From Amphimedon queenslandica (taxonomy: Eukaryota; Porifera; Demospongiae; Haplosclerida; Niphatidae): 35,201 nucleotides of DNA. The translations under genes and the position numbers were made by a program. The DNA is taken from contig NW_003546302.1 in the NCBI RefSeq assembly GCF_000090795.2, positions 92,879-128,079 on the forward strand. Direction: 5' to 3'. The notes beneath the pieces are model-generated. The model was not told where the DNA came from. It ran no database searches and worked only from the letters and a program-made list of their open reading frames with translations. This document shows, piece after piece, positions 9,785-21,694 of the stretch; position 1 is the stretch's first letter; each line of letters opens with the position of its first letter.

Positions 9785-10126
9785 CGACCCTCTTTCTACT
9801 TACAGTAGTGGCTTTTGCTGATGTTTTCAGTGACAGAAAAATACTTTTCGAACTTGCTAATCTCCTTTTTGAAACTTTGCACCACTAAAATTAACGAAAA
9901 GAACACATGAGTATGAAATTACCAGGGTTGCCAGATGGGTTTGGCCAAAAGTTCACATTATTTTTTGAGAAAAGTTTATGTTCATCAAAAAAAGTTCATA
10001 CATGCAAAATTTTTAAATAATTTGACTTTTTGGTTAAAATTTTATTCAAAATGTAATTATAATGAATAAACTCAAAAAATTTGTGCGACTGTGTGTTTAC
10101 TACTGTTTAGTCATTAAAATTAGACT
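9785..10126. other. Spacer without a recognised gene
   Basis: AT-rich sequence between two minus-strand relics. It would be the 3' flank of the hAT relic that ends at 10127. No terminal inverted repeat of a hAT element was identified here. Confidence 0.4.
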
Positions 10127-11550
10127 CTAATTTTCATCTGATTCATCTGAAGAGGAAGAAGGGCTAGAAGATCTATGATACAATGTTTCTGAAGTCATCA
10201 TTCTCATATCAAATGAAGGAGTGAACTCAACACATCCTTCATATAACTAATTGCCATTCTTAGGTTTTAGAATGGCCCGAACAGTGCTTGTTTTTAGCTT
10301 ATTTCTCAATTTTGTTTTGATGAGGTTTACTGAGGAAAAAATTCTTTCAACATCGACATTAGCATGTGGTAGGCTTAACATGTTACCCATAAAATAACAT
10401 AGTACACTAAATTGTGTTTCTCCAGCCCCATTTTTGACTTCTAGTAATTTTCCCCAAAATTCCTCTGGCGCCATGCCTTCTTTGTTAAATGGGTGTTTCA
10501 ATAGCTAGCTTCCGCCACTCATTGTCAAGCTGCTGTATTTGTGATTCCTTGATAATATTGGGAAATGAAGCAGCAAGAGGAACAAGACTTGGAAACTTCG
10601 ATTGACAGTCGGTAGATGGATCGAGAGGCTAAAACATTTCAATCATAGAGTCTCCAATGGGAAACCTGCTCCTGATTTGACAAGCAGCTTCTATCTAGAA
10701 TTGTTGAACTTTTTTAGAAAGTGCTGGACATCACCTACTCATTGCTTGTATTCTGTTGTAGTAAGCAGTAGTGCAAATTTTGCTCCCATATACATTCTTG
10801 TTAAAGGTAAGAAATTTATTTCAGATGTGGTATCAAGATCTTTTAGATTTCCTTGCTTCCAGTAACTGCTAAGCAAATAGCAGCTCAAAAGGTCTCTGTA
10901 CATGGTAATTAATCCACGAGATAGGCAGTGGAGTGACATCCTTGAACTTTGAAACATAACATTGAAATCTGTAAACTTGGGCAAAACGAATTTAAGAAAA
11001 TGAACGTAAAGCTTCCAAATTGGATTTTCTAACTGACTCAATATTTATTGAGAAGCTAAGAGGTTATTAGTGGTGACAAATTGAAAATACAAGATGAGGG
11101 CATCCCATTGCTCAATAATTCTCTGGACACACATATGCAAAGACAATCAACGAGTTTGGCATTTTAAAATGCGATGTGGTTCCACTTCTGCAAAAGCTTG
11201 AAACTTTTTAAATTTAGCCAGGCGTTTGGCACTGTGACAGAAGTAACTATATATATCGTGAATAAGCTCCTCTGCTGTTCGAGGAAGTTTCTTACAGGCA
11301 TGTGAAGCACACAAATTTACACACAAATTTATACTGACAAATACACCGGAAAACAAAAACATTTGGAACCTTTTGCTTTAAACGAGAAACAACATTATTG
11401 TGTGGTCCGAACATTACATTTGCAGTTTCGGCAGCAAACCCTATGATGTTGCTTAAGGGTATCTCATCTCTTTCTAAAACTTTGCATATTTGACTCAAAA
11501 ATGGCCTCAGCATTCCTGCATGTAACTGGATCAATTCATATCAGGAGAAC
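10127..11550 (-). pseudogene. hAT-superfamily transposase, C-terminal half
   Basis: Reading the minus strand from 11550, consecutive frames give PLSNIIGFAAETANVMFGPH, KLPRTAEELIHDIYSYFCHS, CVQRIIEQWDALILYFQF, NPIWKLYVHFLKFVLPKF and MYRDLLSCYL. These are followed by PEEFWGKLLEVKNGAG and the dimerisation domain LPHANVDVERIFSSVNLIKT KLRNKL (10500-10260). The L-P-H-A-N-x-x-x-E-R-x-F-S pattern is the hATC signature. The protein ends in a Ser/Asp/Glu-rich tail with a stop at 10127-10129. Only a handful of frameshifts interrupt it, so it is among the younger relics. The N-terminal DNA-binding part and first catalytic residues are missing beyond 11550, where Helitron sequence on the other strand begins. 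Confidence 0.85.
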
Positions 11551-11903
11551 AGCGATCGGCAGGGAATAGAGCTTAAGTGGCATTTAAAAAAGAACAAGAG
11601 GACCCTGCTGAGTGAGATGAACGGCTGGCTGGTCATACAGCTTTGGCTGCTCAACGTAGAAGACTACAGAAAGAAAAGATTTTGCTTATCAACTCACAGA
11701 TGTAAAACCTCCATGAAGCCCTATCTTCCATTACTTCTTCTAAGTGCGACACATCTTTGGAAAGCTTCGCAATTTGTCAGTCTCTTTATGGCCATATGGG
11801 GTCAACGAATGTTGGAAGTGTGCACATGACAGGCACATCCTAAAGTTATTCTTAATTAAAAGGCAACAATATGGATTCCGGAACAGTAGTAACACAATTG
11901 CAG

Positions 11904-11998
11904 GTATATTATTTTTATTAGATTACTATGAACAATTATCATTATTCTATATTGTTATATTATAAATTTTGATAATATTTTCTTCATTATTATTAAAG
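11904..11998 (+). other. Candidate intron 1 of the Helitron gene
   Basis: Coding text ends at TQLQ (11903), followed by gtatat. An AT-rich stretch ends in aaag at 11998. Coding text resumes as LSQAEQMFISAVMPVMSI from 12000. The ends obey GT-AG, but the join is out of frame by one base, so either a small deletion has occurred or the acceptor differs. Confidence 0.5.
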
Positions 11999-12579
11999 AC
12001 TATCTCAAGCTGAGCAAATGTTTATATCTGCTGTAATGCCAGTGATGTCAATATAGAAACTCCCTCATGGACAATATGGCTACAGTGGACATGTAATTAA
12101 TTTCCGACTAGATTTACAGTCCTTCACTACTACGTCTAGCAGCAGACAGCAGTGTAATAATTATAAACAAGGACAGGGAACGTACTCACATGGACTTTCA
12201 AGTTCGTAGAAGAGCTGTTGAAGAGACTCTAATGTGGTTGATGGCCAATAACATCTACTATCTGGGATTCTCTGTTTGACTAAATTAGGATAGCTTGGCC
12301 AGTCTGCATAAAATTGGAGACCTCTGCGACCTTCGTTCAATTCAGTCAATACAATCAGAAAGCAGAAGTTGTCTCATGAAGCTACAACTGAAGGTCACTA
12401 TTCTTTATCTTTTGTACCAAATGCTGCATCTCCAGCTACAAAGTGGGAGACCATTCAACAAGCACTGGGACAATCACAGTCATCAAGCCTCGTGCGGCCC
12501 AGTATTGGTGGTACTCGTGTTAATGAGTTCACAACAGAGGGATACTTCTCAATGGCATTCCCAACTCTATTTCCAACAG

Positions 12580-12634
12580 GTTTGTTACAATATATACTAT
12601 ACATTTACACGAAGTACTTTTATTAATACTCTAG
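12580..12634 (+). other. Candidate intron 2 of the Helitron gene, 55 bp
   Basis: The conserved text TLFPTG-xxNY is interrupted by 55 bases that begin gtttgt and end ctctag. Removing them joins the Thr codon and a G (12579) to GT GCT GCT, giving FPTGAANYNG in frame, as the family pattern demands. The fit of both splice consensus and frame makes this the best-supported intron of the three. Confidence 0.75.
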
Positions 12635-14314
12635 GTGCTGCTAACTACAATGGTAATTGATCTCATTGTATCCGAAGTGCTGACTTCTTCACTCATTTAA
12701 TGAAGTATAATGATGGAAGATTTGCTAAACACCCCCAGTTCCGTTTCTTGCACTTAACATAGTAATGCATTGGAGCAAATGAGACAGGATGATTCAACAT
12801 CAAGCAACATCCGGGGGCAGTTCACTTTACTGTAGATGATCTCAGAGATATGATTGGTTGGGGAAGAGAAATGTTCTGAAACAAAGTTGTTCATTATGGT
12901 ACCAGTCTGCGTGGCACTAGGCAGTATTGGCTTGAGGCGAGAAACAAGCTATTAGCTTTGACTGACACTCTGGGACTGCCCAACATCTTTGTCACTCACA
13001 GTACTCCTGACCACCAGTAGCCTGATTTAGCAAGCCTCATCTATCCAGACGATTCAGATGACAAATAAGCTTAAGCTAGAGCTGTGATTTATAATCCTGC
13101 ATTAGCTGACTGGTTTTTTACCTATAGAATCCCAAGGTTTGTGGAAGTGATCTATGTTAGTATACTTGGAGCCAAAAACTACTGGATGAGGTTTAAGTGG
13201 CAACATCGGGGCAGTCCTCACATACATAGACTAGCTTGGCCACCCAATACTTCTAATGTTGTGGACCTTCTCTCATCAGACTAATTTTGTTGAGTCAATA
13301 AAAGAAAAGATCATTGAGTATGCTGACAGGATAATTTCTACCATCAATCTTGCTGTCCTTCCTGATTGTAGTAATGTCGGTGATGCTCCACCAGCAAAGG
13401 TTGATTTGCTATAAGTCATATTCTCAAGTAACAAATTTTGATGTAGATCTGATTGATCTAATTGCCAGCTGCCAACAACACACTTGCTGTTTAGAGTCCT
13501 ATTGCCTACGTACATGTAATGGCAAGCAGGAGTGTCGGTTCAGATTTCCTAAAGATCTTCAGACAAAGACCACCATCAACATCACTAAAAAGGAGCCTGT
13601 ATTACGGCACGTAAAGATGGGATGCTCAACACCTTCAATCCCATTCAACTCACATCCTGGTATGCTAATGTGGACATGCAGTACATTGTATCAAGAAACA
13701 GGGTTGTTGAGTTGTGCACAAAATATGTCATCCTTGAGGGACACTTTTGACAATATTGCTCATTCTCTCAAAAAAGGCAAAAAATCAGCCAAAGTTGTTC
13801 ATAAGCACCTCATTAACAATTTTGGAGAGAGGGACTATTCAGCACAGGAAACCTGTCACCTACTGCAGCTCGCCATGTACATTTTATCACTCTCAGCCTT
13901 GATAGCTCTAGAAGTGTTCAAGACAGGAGAGAGGACAAATGCTCTTTCTGTGTTTGGTCTGTCGCATCCAACTACACCACAGATCAATACCATCACTATA
14001 CGTGTCTTCACTCATTAGGACACTATGCCAAAGGAGCTTACTAATAAATCAAAGAGGAGTAAAGAAGTCATGGTTACTTTCAGACATTACTGTTCACCTG
14101 ATCCATCTGGCACCAACTATGAGCAGTATTGTCGTCAGTCTCTGATGAAGTGCAAGCCATTAGGAGAAATCAATGAACTCAGTCCACCTATGAGATCTTT
14201 ACTAACGCATTTGCTGAATTTTTCCATTCTGGAAATGTTGCAACATCCTAAGCACAGGATATATTCAGACAGCAGCAACAACGGTCATCAGCAGATGCTG
14301 CTGAGGATGAAGAG

Positions 14315-14461
14315 GTATGTAAATGTAATGTAATATTTAGTTGTTAAAATTTTGAAAACAAATGTATAATGAATAAACTTAAAAAATGCATTGCAAAATT
14401 ATGCTACTTCCATTACATGTACATGTATGTTAGTTGTTGTAATAACTTCATATTTAAATAG
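14315..14461 (+). other. Candidate intron 3 of the Helitron gene, 147 bp
   Basis: The acidic linker reads ADAAEDEE up to 14314, then gtatgt (a strong donor) and an AT-rich segment ending aaatag at 14461. The reading resumes in frame as DTSQEEQQQNKQPRA. It lies between the Rep part and the helicase part. Confidence 0.7.
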
Positions 14462-15868
14462 GACACATCCCAAGAAGAACAGCAACAGAACAAGCAGCCA
14501 AGAGCTTAAGAGGAACGAATGTTAATCTGCCACAGAACTAGTGAACTTGAGCCAGCCAACACTACTGAGGAGCATCATTGGGCAAAAGCAGCAAGATCAT
14601 ATCCTAATACTGATAATGGTCCACATTTTATTGCTCATGGAAAACAAAATACCACACCCACTCTATTTACCACCTCTGCTACTCCTGACAAACTTAAGGA
14701 AAGACAGTTGGATGTTGTCAAACAATAGTTTGAGAGTAACAGTGAAGTACCACTCCACATCCTCAATGGTACAGCTAGTACCGGTAAGTCATACCTTATC
14801 AACTGCTTGAGGTTGTTGTTGGGTTGTATTGTCAGAATAGTGGCACTAGCATCTTTTATCATTAAAGGAAGGACACTGCACAGTCTCCTACACTTACCAG
14901 TGAGAGGTGGCTTGAAAGAAATGGAATGAAAGAATCTACAATAGATGCAAGATAAAACGTCATCTACCAAATACCTCATCATTGATGAGATATCAATGGT
15001 GGGGAGGAAGACCTTTGATATGATTGACCATAGACTGAGGCAAGCATTACTAGGAAAATCACTAGTTGTTTTTGGTAGGTGCTCTATCTTATTGTTAGGA
15101 GATTTTGGATAGTTGCCTATAGTAATGGATCTCTCAATCACATGATCAGATCTATCAGACAAAGGGTATAGAGCATACAGTCAGTTTGACACAGCATTTA
15201 CTCTGACCCAAGTAACAGGCAATCTGGGGAAGATCCTGATCAGATCAGATTTCGTGACAATCTAATGCATTTCAGGAATGGAGATACAACAATGGAAGAC
15301 TGGAACCACCTCATGGAGCAAATACCAACAAAATTTCAAGACCAGTCTCCATATGTAAATGCCCTTCGACTGCTGTTACAACTGTTGTTGACCACAATGT
15401 TGCTATGTTACATGAGTGTGGTCATCCCATTGCCACCACCAATGCAGTACATACTGGAGCCAATGCAGCCAAAGTTCCACCTGATGATACTGGTTGCTTA
15501 GAACCAGTTGTGATGCTAACTAGCAACTTGTGAGTTCAAGTGGGGTTACTTAATGAAGCAAAGGGAACAGTGGAAGCTATTTGCTACAAGAAAACTTCAC
15601 CTCCTCATCTACCAGTGGCTGTGATGGCACAATTTGATCATTACACTGGACCAAGTCTGCATGATGGAACAGTACCTATCAGTCCAGTACACCGTAGTTG
15701 GTCTTCTTCAGGAGGTAAATATTCTCGCCTTCAATTACCACTCAAGCTAGCATCCACTAGTCCCAGGGACCCACTCTGGATATAGTTGTCATTGATGTGG
15801 GTAAGGATATCTCTTGAGGCCTGACATTTGTTGCCTACTTCAGAGTAAGGAAGTTGAGGGATATTCTA

Positions 15869-16383
15869 TACTATATCCCAACTGAGTTTGACCCAAGAAA
15901 AACTGGAATAACTTTTTATAGGAATGTGGGATAAGGATGAAACTTTCACAGGTTCTTAGTCGCCCAATGCCATCACAGGATCTCAGGTCTTGGGTCTCTC
16001 AGCCCTTGGGAACCCTGAGAACCGGGTTCTCCCTATAAACCCAATGGCATACCAAAATGACGTTTTATGACAATTTATCTACGTCATAGTTTACATAAGA
16101 ACATGTGGTCGAGCACCCAAACTGATCATTCTTCTTTTAAAAAGCTAACAGAGCAAAATCTTTTGATAACAATGGCCAATATGAAGACTAGTTGACTCCA
16201 GCAGCTATTGTACTGCTTATCAGAACAAACAAAGCCCATTTAAAAGTGAAATACAGGCCAACTAGGCACCTGTAAAATATCGGCCATGCTTCTATGAATA
16301 TCATTATAAAACGTCATTAGTGACGTATGGCTACATTTTTCAAATTCCAAGCGGCTGGTGTCAAACTCAGTTGGGATATAGTA
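15869..16383. mobile_element. 515-bp MITE inserted in the Helitron helicase
   Basis: Perfect terminal inverted repeats of at least 24 bases bound this element. The left end begins TACTATATCCCAACTG and the right end is its exact reverse complement, ending at 16383. TA dinucleotides at 15867-15868 and 16384-16385 form the target site duplication. Removing the element and one TA joins the helicase text RKLRDIL to FMPPFPLQRF in frame, as in intact relatives, which proves insertion into a then-continuous gene. The interior has no transposase frame. TA duplication points to Tc1/mariner-type mobilisation. Perfect repeats suggest a younger age than the 2984-3226 family. Confidence 0.93.
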
Positions 16384-16603
16384 TATTTATGCCACCATTT
16401 CCTCTCCAAAGATTCTATAGCATTGCTCATCGTAAACGTCTTTGGAGAGAAAAGAAGATTGAAGGCTGCTGTCTCTTCAAGAAGGACCACGTCTTGAAGA
16501 TTTGTTGTTAGCACATAATGAAAAGGAAGAGTCACTACACGTAGATGTTCATGACAAGAATGAAGATCAATCATTTATGGAGTGGATAATATTTCTGTCG
16601 TAA

Positions 16604-17968
16604 TATATTGATGCTCGACACAAATATATAAGTGAAAAACCAGTCCTTTCAAAATAAGATAAGTCATGCACCATACCCATTTATCATTTGACAAAGACAA
16701 TACATTAGTGTAAGAAATTTATTCTTTTTAAAGAATACATTGCAAATACATTTTTGCCTTCCTCATCTAAATATAGTCTTTTCTTCATGTATACTATCTC
16801 CTCTTTCTTTCAAAATGTAATTATAACTTGCACCATCTCTCTCTCCCTTTTTATTACCTACATACATTTGCATTCTCCTTTCTTCTGCCCTCGTTACAGA
16901 AAGTGTACATTTAACCTGTAAATAGTATTATAGCACATTGCAAAGGCACATACGCATCCATTCAATTTTCATGAAATAATATTCATCTACAGTATCACAC
17001 TACCTTTTATTTTAACTAAGATTGGTTTAAGCCAAAATTATGATTAAAAACATTGCTGGGATACTAAAAGTATATCAAGTAAAGTCTTTCACACACCTCA
17101 TTAATGACAAGCGATAAAAGGCCTTCCTATTAAAGTTCATGCAATGCTGTCAATTTTGTTAGCTCTGCTACACTATGACTAGTGGCTATACCGATAGCTT
17201 GCCTTGTTCAAACCTTCCTCATAAGCCTCTTTGTTATCTGTTGGCCATACACTGTGGGAGGTGACTAACAGGTTAGCATTGATAGGCTTGGCTACCTATT
17301 AAATCTGTTCATATGGCAATGCGGTTAGTTACACTCTGTGGGTGGTGACTGGAAGCTTGTCTTATGTCAGTGAAGAAAGGAAGGAGATGATCACAGAAGT
17401 GTTTACAGCTAAATCATCTGAGATGACCATGGTAAACCATACAATGCATATGCAGGTCATCTGAACAGGAAATGTTAGTTGACAATGTTACGCAGAGAAA
17501 TGGGTATGCAGGTCACTTGGAAGGGGATGTATGCTACATTGTTATTGTGCAGAAGACAAGAGAGGTTGAATGAATACCTCTTGTACCAGCATCTTGTAAC
17601 ACATCTCTTATTTATATAAATGTGGGTGGTGGTGTGGGGGAAAAGCTATGAGTTCAAAAGAGAATGCGAGATGACGCCAAAACTTAACAGTATTAAAATT
17701 TTCTTTAGCATATTATCATTATCTTGATTTGATTAACTTAAATTACTATTGATTGTTATCTTGGAAACAATTTTTATTTTATGATGGTACAGTATACATG
17801 TGTTATGTGTCAAGTCATAGCAGCTTGGTTCAACTTGTTACATGCAACTTAGGTACGTGGAGAACCCCTCTTCCCCTTCATATACAATTCTTCTTGAACT
17901 CTCCCTTTCCTCCTCCTTCATCCTAACCTTCCACTTTATTTTCTTCAGCTTCTTCCTTTCTGTTTTCT
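16604..17968. other. Long stretch without a recognised gene
   Basis: This is the 3' flank of the Helitron relic. No terminal hairpin followed by a CTRR end could be identified with confidence. The rest is AT-rich with a CT-rich run from about 17860. A short phrase, tatgcaggtca, occurs twice (about 17450 and 17506). No gene, RNA or defined repeat can be supported. Confidence 0.4.
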
Positions 17969-18214
17969 TTATTTGTTTTCATATCCATGTAGGATGTTTC
18001 CTAATTCAATCTTTTCATCTTCAAGTTTAGCAAATTGTTTTTCTTTGTCGTTTAACTTCTTCAGTGCTTAATTTTCCTTACTCCTCTGGCTTATTTTCTC
18101 TTCTAAAGCACATACCTAATCTACTTCCTTTCTCTTCATTTCATGGAATTCTTTCTTATCCCTAGAATACAAATTGGCCGGAATAAATTTGTCTCGGAGA
18201 TCCATAAGTTACTC
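17969..18214 (-). pseudogene. Coiled-coil protein relic, unassigned
   Basis: The minus strand reads LMDLRDKFIPANLYSRDKKE, FHEMKRKEVD, a stop, then ALEEKISQRSKEN, a stop, and ALKKLNDKEKQFAKLEDEKI, ELGNILHGYENK before a stop at 17969-17971. Apart from two in-frame stops the frame is open for about 80 codons, rich in Lys, Glu and Leu with heptad-like spacing, typical of a coiled coil. I do not recognise the family. The purine-rich minus strand alone would favour Lys/Glu, so part of the signal may be composition. Confidence 0.35.
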
Positions 18215-18645
18215 TGTAGTGTTTAGGGGACTTCTTAATGAGATAAAATGGATTATACACTTGTGATAGAAAGGAAGAGAGACACTGCAAGAATTCCCAA
18301 GTAAATCTAAGTTAAAGCTCAATAGATTGATTTTGATTAACCAACCTGGGCTTATCACTCATCTAGAGAGAGACATTTCACTGTAGGTCTATTGCCATAG
18401 CATTAGACTGAACTAGAGAATAAAGTAGAGCCAGTTAATGATTTTGAAAAGGAGAGATCACTTGCCTGCAATGAAGAATGGCTGTTGCAATGTTACTATA
18501 AATAACTAATTTTCTAATCAAAGGTATAAAATGTAGTTACTATAAATAATTGAAATTCATAGTGCATGCACAACATCATCCACGTGTATGCAGGATTTCA
18601 TGAACTTCATCCCTAATCTCACCTCTCAGTGTCTCTTTATCTACC
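18215..18645. other. Spacer without a recognised gene
   Basis: AT-rich sequence before the hAT relic. Two near-identical phrases containing gttactataaataa occur at about 18494 and 18537, a local duplication. The left terminal repeat of the hAT element should lie here but was not identified. Confidence 0.4.
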
Positions 18646-20585
18646 ATGGCTACCAAAGAACCTGACTTCGTCAGTTTATGTGTACCTTCTGGTCGTGATA
18701 CAGAAAAAACTGACCGTTTCACTGGACTGACTGTATCAGAAATTTAATAACCCAATGCCTCAAAAAACTATTCATGGCATTATCACTACTCTTTCGCCTG
18801 TAAAGCAGAGCAACAAGAAAGTAAAATATTTTAAGGACTCTAAGTGACAATACAGATTCCGAAAACATTTGTAGCTTCAGAGAAGAAAGCAAATTGTGAT
18901 TTGTGTGGTACAAAGTGTCCACTGCTAAAAATACTACAAATATGACAGAGGTCAGTATATAATAAAAACTATTATCATTGATGTATTAGCACCTTGAAAG
19001 ACTTCATCCAGGACAATATAAGGAACTTAATGAGAGACAGGCTGCACACAAATCAACCGAGTCTGGAGCAAAGAAAGAAAGGTCGTTGGGCAGCTGCGTA
19101 TAGAACAAACAATTGAAGAACAACTGGATATGGAAGTAAATCAACACAAGCTAGCATAATTTACCTGACTTTTAGAGAAATCATTTAGAGAAAGTACATG
19201 GATGAAGCACTAGTTAAAAAGAGTGTTACTGATTTGCAGCCAGCAACAATAATTCAACAAAGAGGCTTCAGAAATTTTATCCATGTACTAGATTCAAGAT
19301 ATACCCCTCCTAGCAGGTGCAGCATCATGTGAGAATCCTTACCCAAGCTCTATGAAATGAAGAGAGAGGAGCTGAAAGTGACGCTAGAGAAGCTGGAGTT
19401 TCAATCCCTAACAACAAATCTTTAGACATTGAAAGCAAATATGGGCTTTATCACGGTAACATGTCACTTCCTGACTGCGGACTGGTCTCTACACTCAGCA
19501 GTGTTATCAACGACACATAGACCAGTCACATACTGCAGTGCACCTCTCTGAAGTGCTATTGAGCATTACAGGGGAACATAACCAGCAAATTAATTTTTGT
19601 AACTACCAACGTGCTCTTAATATTACAAATGCATTTTGCCTCAACTCATGGAAGAACTTGCCTTGCTTTGTTTAAAAAATCAATCTTTTTGTTACAAACT
19701 CACTTTCGGAGTTAGCTGATTTTTGAGGATTGATACAGTCAGTGAAAGACATTGTAAGTTACTTTCACAGGAGTACAAAAGCTTTGGACTAACTCAAGAC
19801 TATACAAGCTCATCTTAACTTACCTAATCATAAGCAAATACAGCATGTAGACATGAGATGGAATAGTGTGTTCTACATGTTGAAGAGATACATAGAGCAG
19901 GACGAAGCCATTCGTACAACATTGTGCCTGTTAAATGGCAATGATATACTCATCGACATTGACAAGCTTGTGATACCACAGGAAACAGTAGATACACTAC
20001 GTCCATTTGAAGTACCACAGAATTGTCTACTGAAAAGCACCTGTCAGCTTCTAAAATGATTCCAATCACCAAAGCATTAATGTCGCTGACCACAGAAAGG
20101 ACAAATGGCCTAGCACTGAAACTTGTTGATCATGTGAAGGTCAGGTTTTTCAATATGGATGGGAATCCCATACTAGTTGCAGCAACAAATCTAGATCCCC
20201 GGTTTAAGACCTTCGCCGTTGCAGATCAGGGAGCAGTAAAAGGAAGCTGCAGAGCATTAGTAGCTCAGTGTGGGTCCCAACCTCAATAGACACTGTTCAC
20301 TTGGTCATATTTGAGAAGTCTGATTCTTTGTGGTGATTATTTGATCAGAGGGTCAGATCAGCATGACTATCAAGCAAAGATGCTTTTGCCGAGGTGCAGC
20401 AGTTCCTAAGAATGCCTATTGTGTGTTGAAAGGCCAATTCCAACATTGGTAAACTAGCAAAGAAGAATCTCTCCATCGTAGCCACCTCTGTACAATCTGA
20501 GAGATCATTCTGCAAGGCAGGGAAGCATATATCAGCCAAACGAAGCAGGCTGAAGCCCAAAAAAGTTGACAAGCTCCTTTTTTGA
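18646..20585 (+). pseudogene. ZBED-type hAT transposase relic
   Basis: A possible start at 18646 opens MATKEPDFVSLCVPSGRD. A BED zinc finger follows: CDLCGTKC (from about 18896), then across a short intron HLERLHPGQYKELNERQ, giving C-x2-C and H-x4-H. The catalytic region shows FRNFIHVLDSRYTPPSRC, SLPKLYEMKREELK, a VTCHFLTADWSLHSAVL block, and QHVDMRWNSVFYMLKRYIEQ (about 19840-19895). It continues with LSASKMIPITKALMSLTTE and LVAATNLDPRFKTF, and the C-terminal dimerisation domain NLSIVATSVQSERSFCKAGK (about 20466-20525). This order matches Ac-like hAT proteins related to ZBED genes. Numerous stops and frameshifts, including one in an A run at about 18929, make it inactive. Whether the first 80 codons belong to this protein is uncertain. 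Confidence 0.85.
18951..18989 (+). other. Candidate 39-bp intron in the BED zinc finger
   Basis: The finger text NMTE ends at 18950, followed by gtcagt; 39 bases later the sequence attag is followed by HLERLHP in the right frame. Removing the segment reunites the Cys pair with the His pair of the BED finger. The length is near the lower limit for spliceosomal introns, but sponges and some other invertebrates have introns this short. Confidence 0.65.
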
Positions 20586-21694
20586 ACAAATATGAAGACG
20601 GATCGTCTATGATACATTTTATTTTGCTTTCATGTGGTTGTGGGTATAGTTATAAAAATATGGGTGTGGTTAAGGATGCTGTTGGTGTGGTTTCATTATC
20701 ATAGAAATTTTAGCGATACCACCAATATTTCCATGATTTTCATTGGTATCTTAACAAATCCATTTTGGCCAGTATTGCCTATCACTAATTTTAAACTTGT
20801 ATGGTCATGTGATGTCATTTGTGACACAGACAGTAAATGGAAACATGTTGGTTTTACAGCAATTTCTCACTTCTTGCTTGGAATAATGATATACGAAGGC
20901 TTATAACTTGATATAGGTAAACGGAATTGATGCGCAACAAACACCAATTGATAGAGAATTGTAACAGCTATTTTTTCCTATAATGATATAAATTCCAAAA
21001 TTTTTGGTCTTAAGGTGGATTTACTCAGACCATCCCACACATACCTCCAACTGGTTTTGATTTGTCCTCAACTCTGCAGTTTAGTAACACAACTGACTTG
21101 CCCGCAGCAGCCACTTGTTTTCTGTCTCACAATATCTACCCAGTAATTTTATAAATATGATGTATTTTTAAGAAAAGATACCTTGGGGAATTAACTACCG
21201 TGGGGATTTGGACTTCATTAAACTTGTCATTCTTCCTATATACTCAGTATTCCACATTGACAATCAAACAGTCTCTCATTTCATTTCTTTGGATTACACA
21301 AAATAACTACAGACTTGTATTAGTTTTTATTCAAAATTTGTTTGAAACTTGTTAGAAGAAAAGCATTGCTAAATGTTATTTGAAAAAAATAATTACTAAT
21401 TGTGCTTGTAGCCTTTTATTCATTCACCTGGTTATCTAAACTAGCATGCAGCTGCTTTGTGGCCTAGTTGTCCTGAGAGTTCATTTTCTATCATAGCATC
21501 CAACTGATTATATTTGAAAAGTACAAATGCTTGTACTAGTTGAATAATCTTAACAAGGTTTTGTAGGATCAACAGTTGCCTTTAACTCTCAAGTAGTCTT
21601 GGTGACAGAAGAGACTTTCCAGAGAGACTAAGAGACTCCTATAATTATTTTATCATAGAGTAATAACAATTATGTCAATTTACCTGAAGACACG
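20586..21694. other. Stretch without a recognised gene
   Basis: AT-rich DNA downstream of the hAT relic. A short plus-strand frame at 20634-20906 has no recognisable domain and an ordinary composition for this DNA. No right terminal repeat of the hAT element could be defined. Confidence 0.45.

Larger units (their letters stand above)
11586..16603 (+). pseudogene. Helitron Rep-helicase (RepHel) relic, nearly full length
   Basis: Helitrons move by rolling-circle replication using one protein with an HUH nuclease and a PIF1-type helicase. Signatures appear in order: NNMDSGTVVTQLQ (11865-11903), GQYGYSGHVINF (about 12068-12103), FTTEGYFSMAFPTLFPTG (from about 12526) and DGRFAKHPQFRFL (about 12713). 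The HUH nuclease core is WQHRGSPHIHRLAWP (13198-13242), followed by NGKQECRFRFPKDLQ. The Tyr region reads VVELCTKYVIL (about 13704-13736), where the family has two Tyr; only the second is present. The helicase has Walker A NGTASTGKS (about 14765), Walker B YLIIDEISMV (about 14971), GDFG-LPIV, VMLTSNL, and SRLQLPLKLA. Motif V/VI lies near 15750-15868, is split by a MITE, then resumes FMPPFPLQRF. The last frame runs to a stop at 16601-16603. More than a dozen stops and frameshifts make it inactive. Confidence 0.92.

Noticed and set aside
16511-16700. Helitron 3' terminal hairpin with CTRR end
   Set aside because: No stem followed by CTAG, CTAA, CTGG or CTGA at the right distance was convincing, so the element's end remains undefined.
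20634-20906. 90-codon plus-strand frame after the hAT relic
   Set aside because: Hydrophobic, Ile/Trp/Phe-rich text without a known fold signature; consistent with chance in AT-rich DNA.
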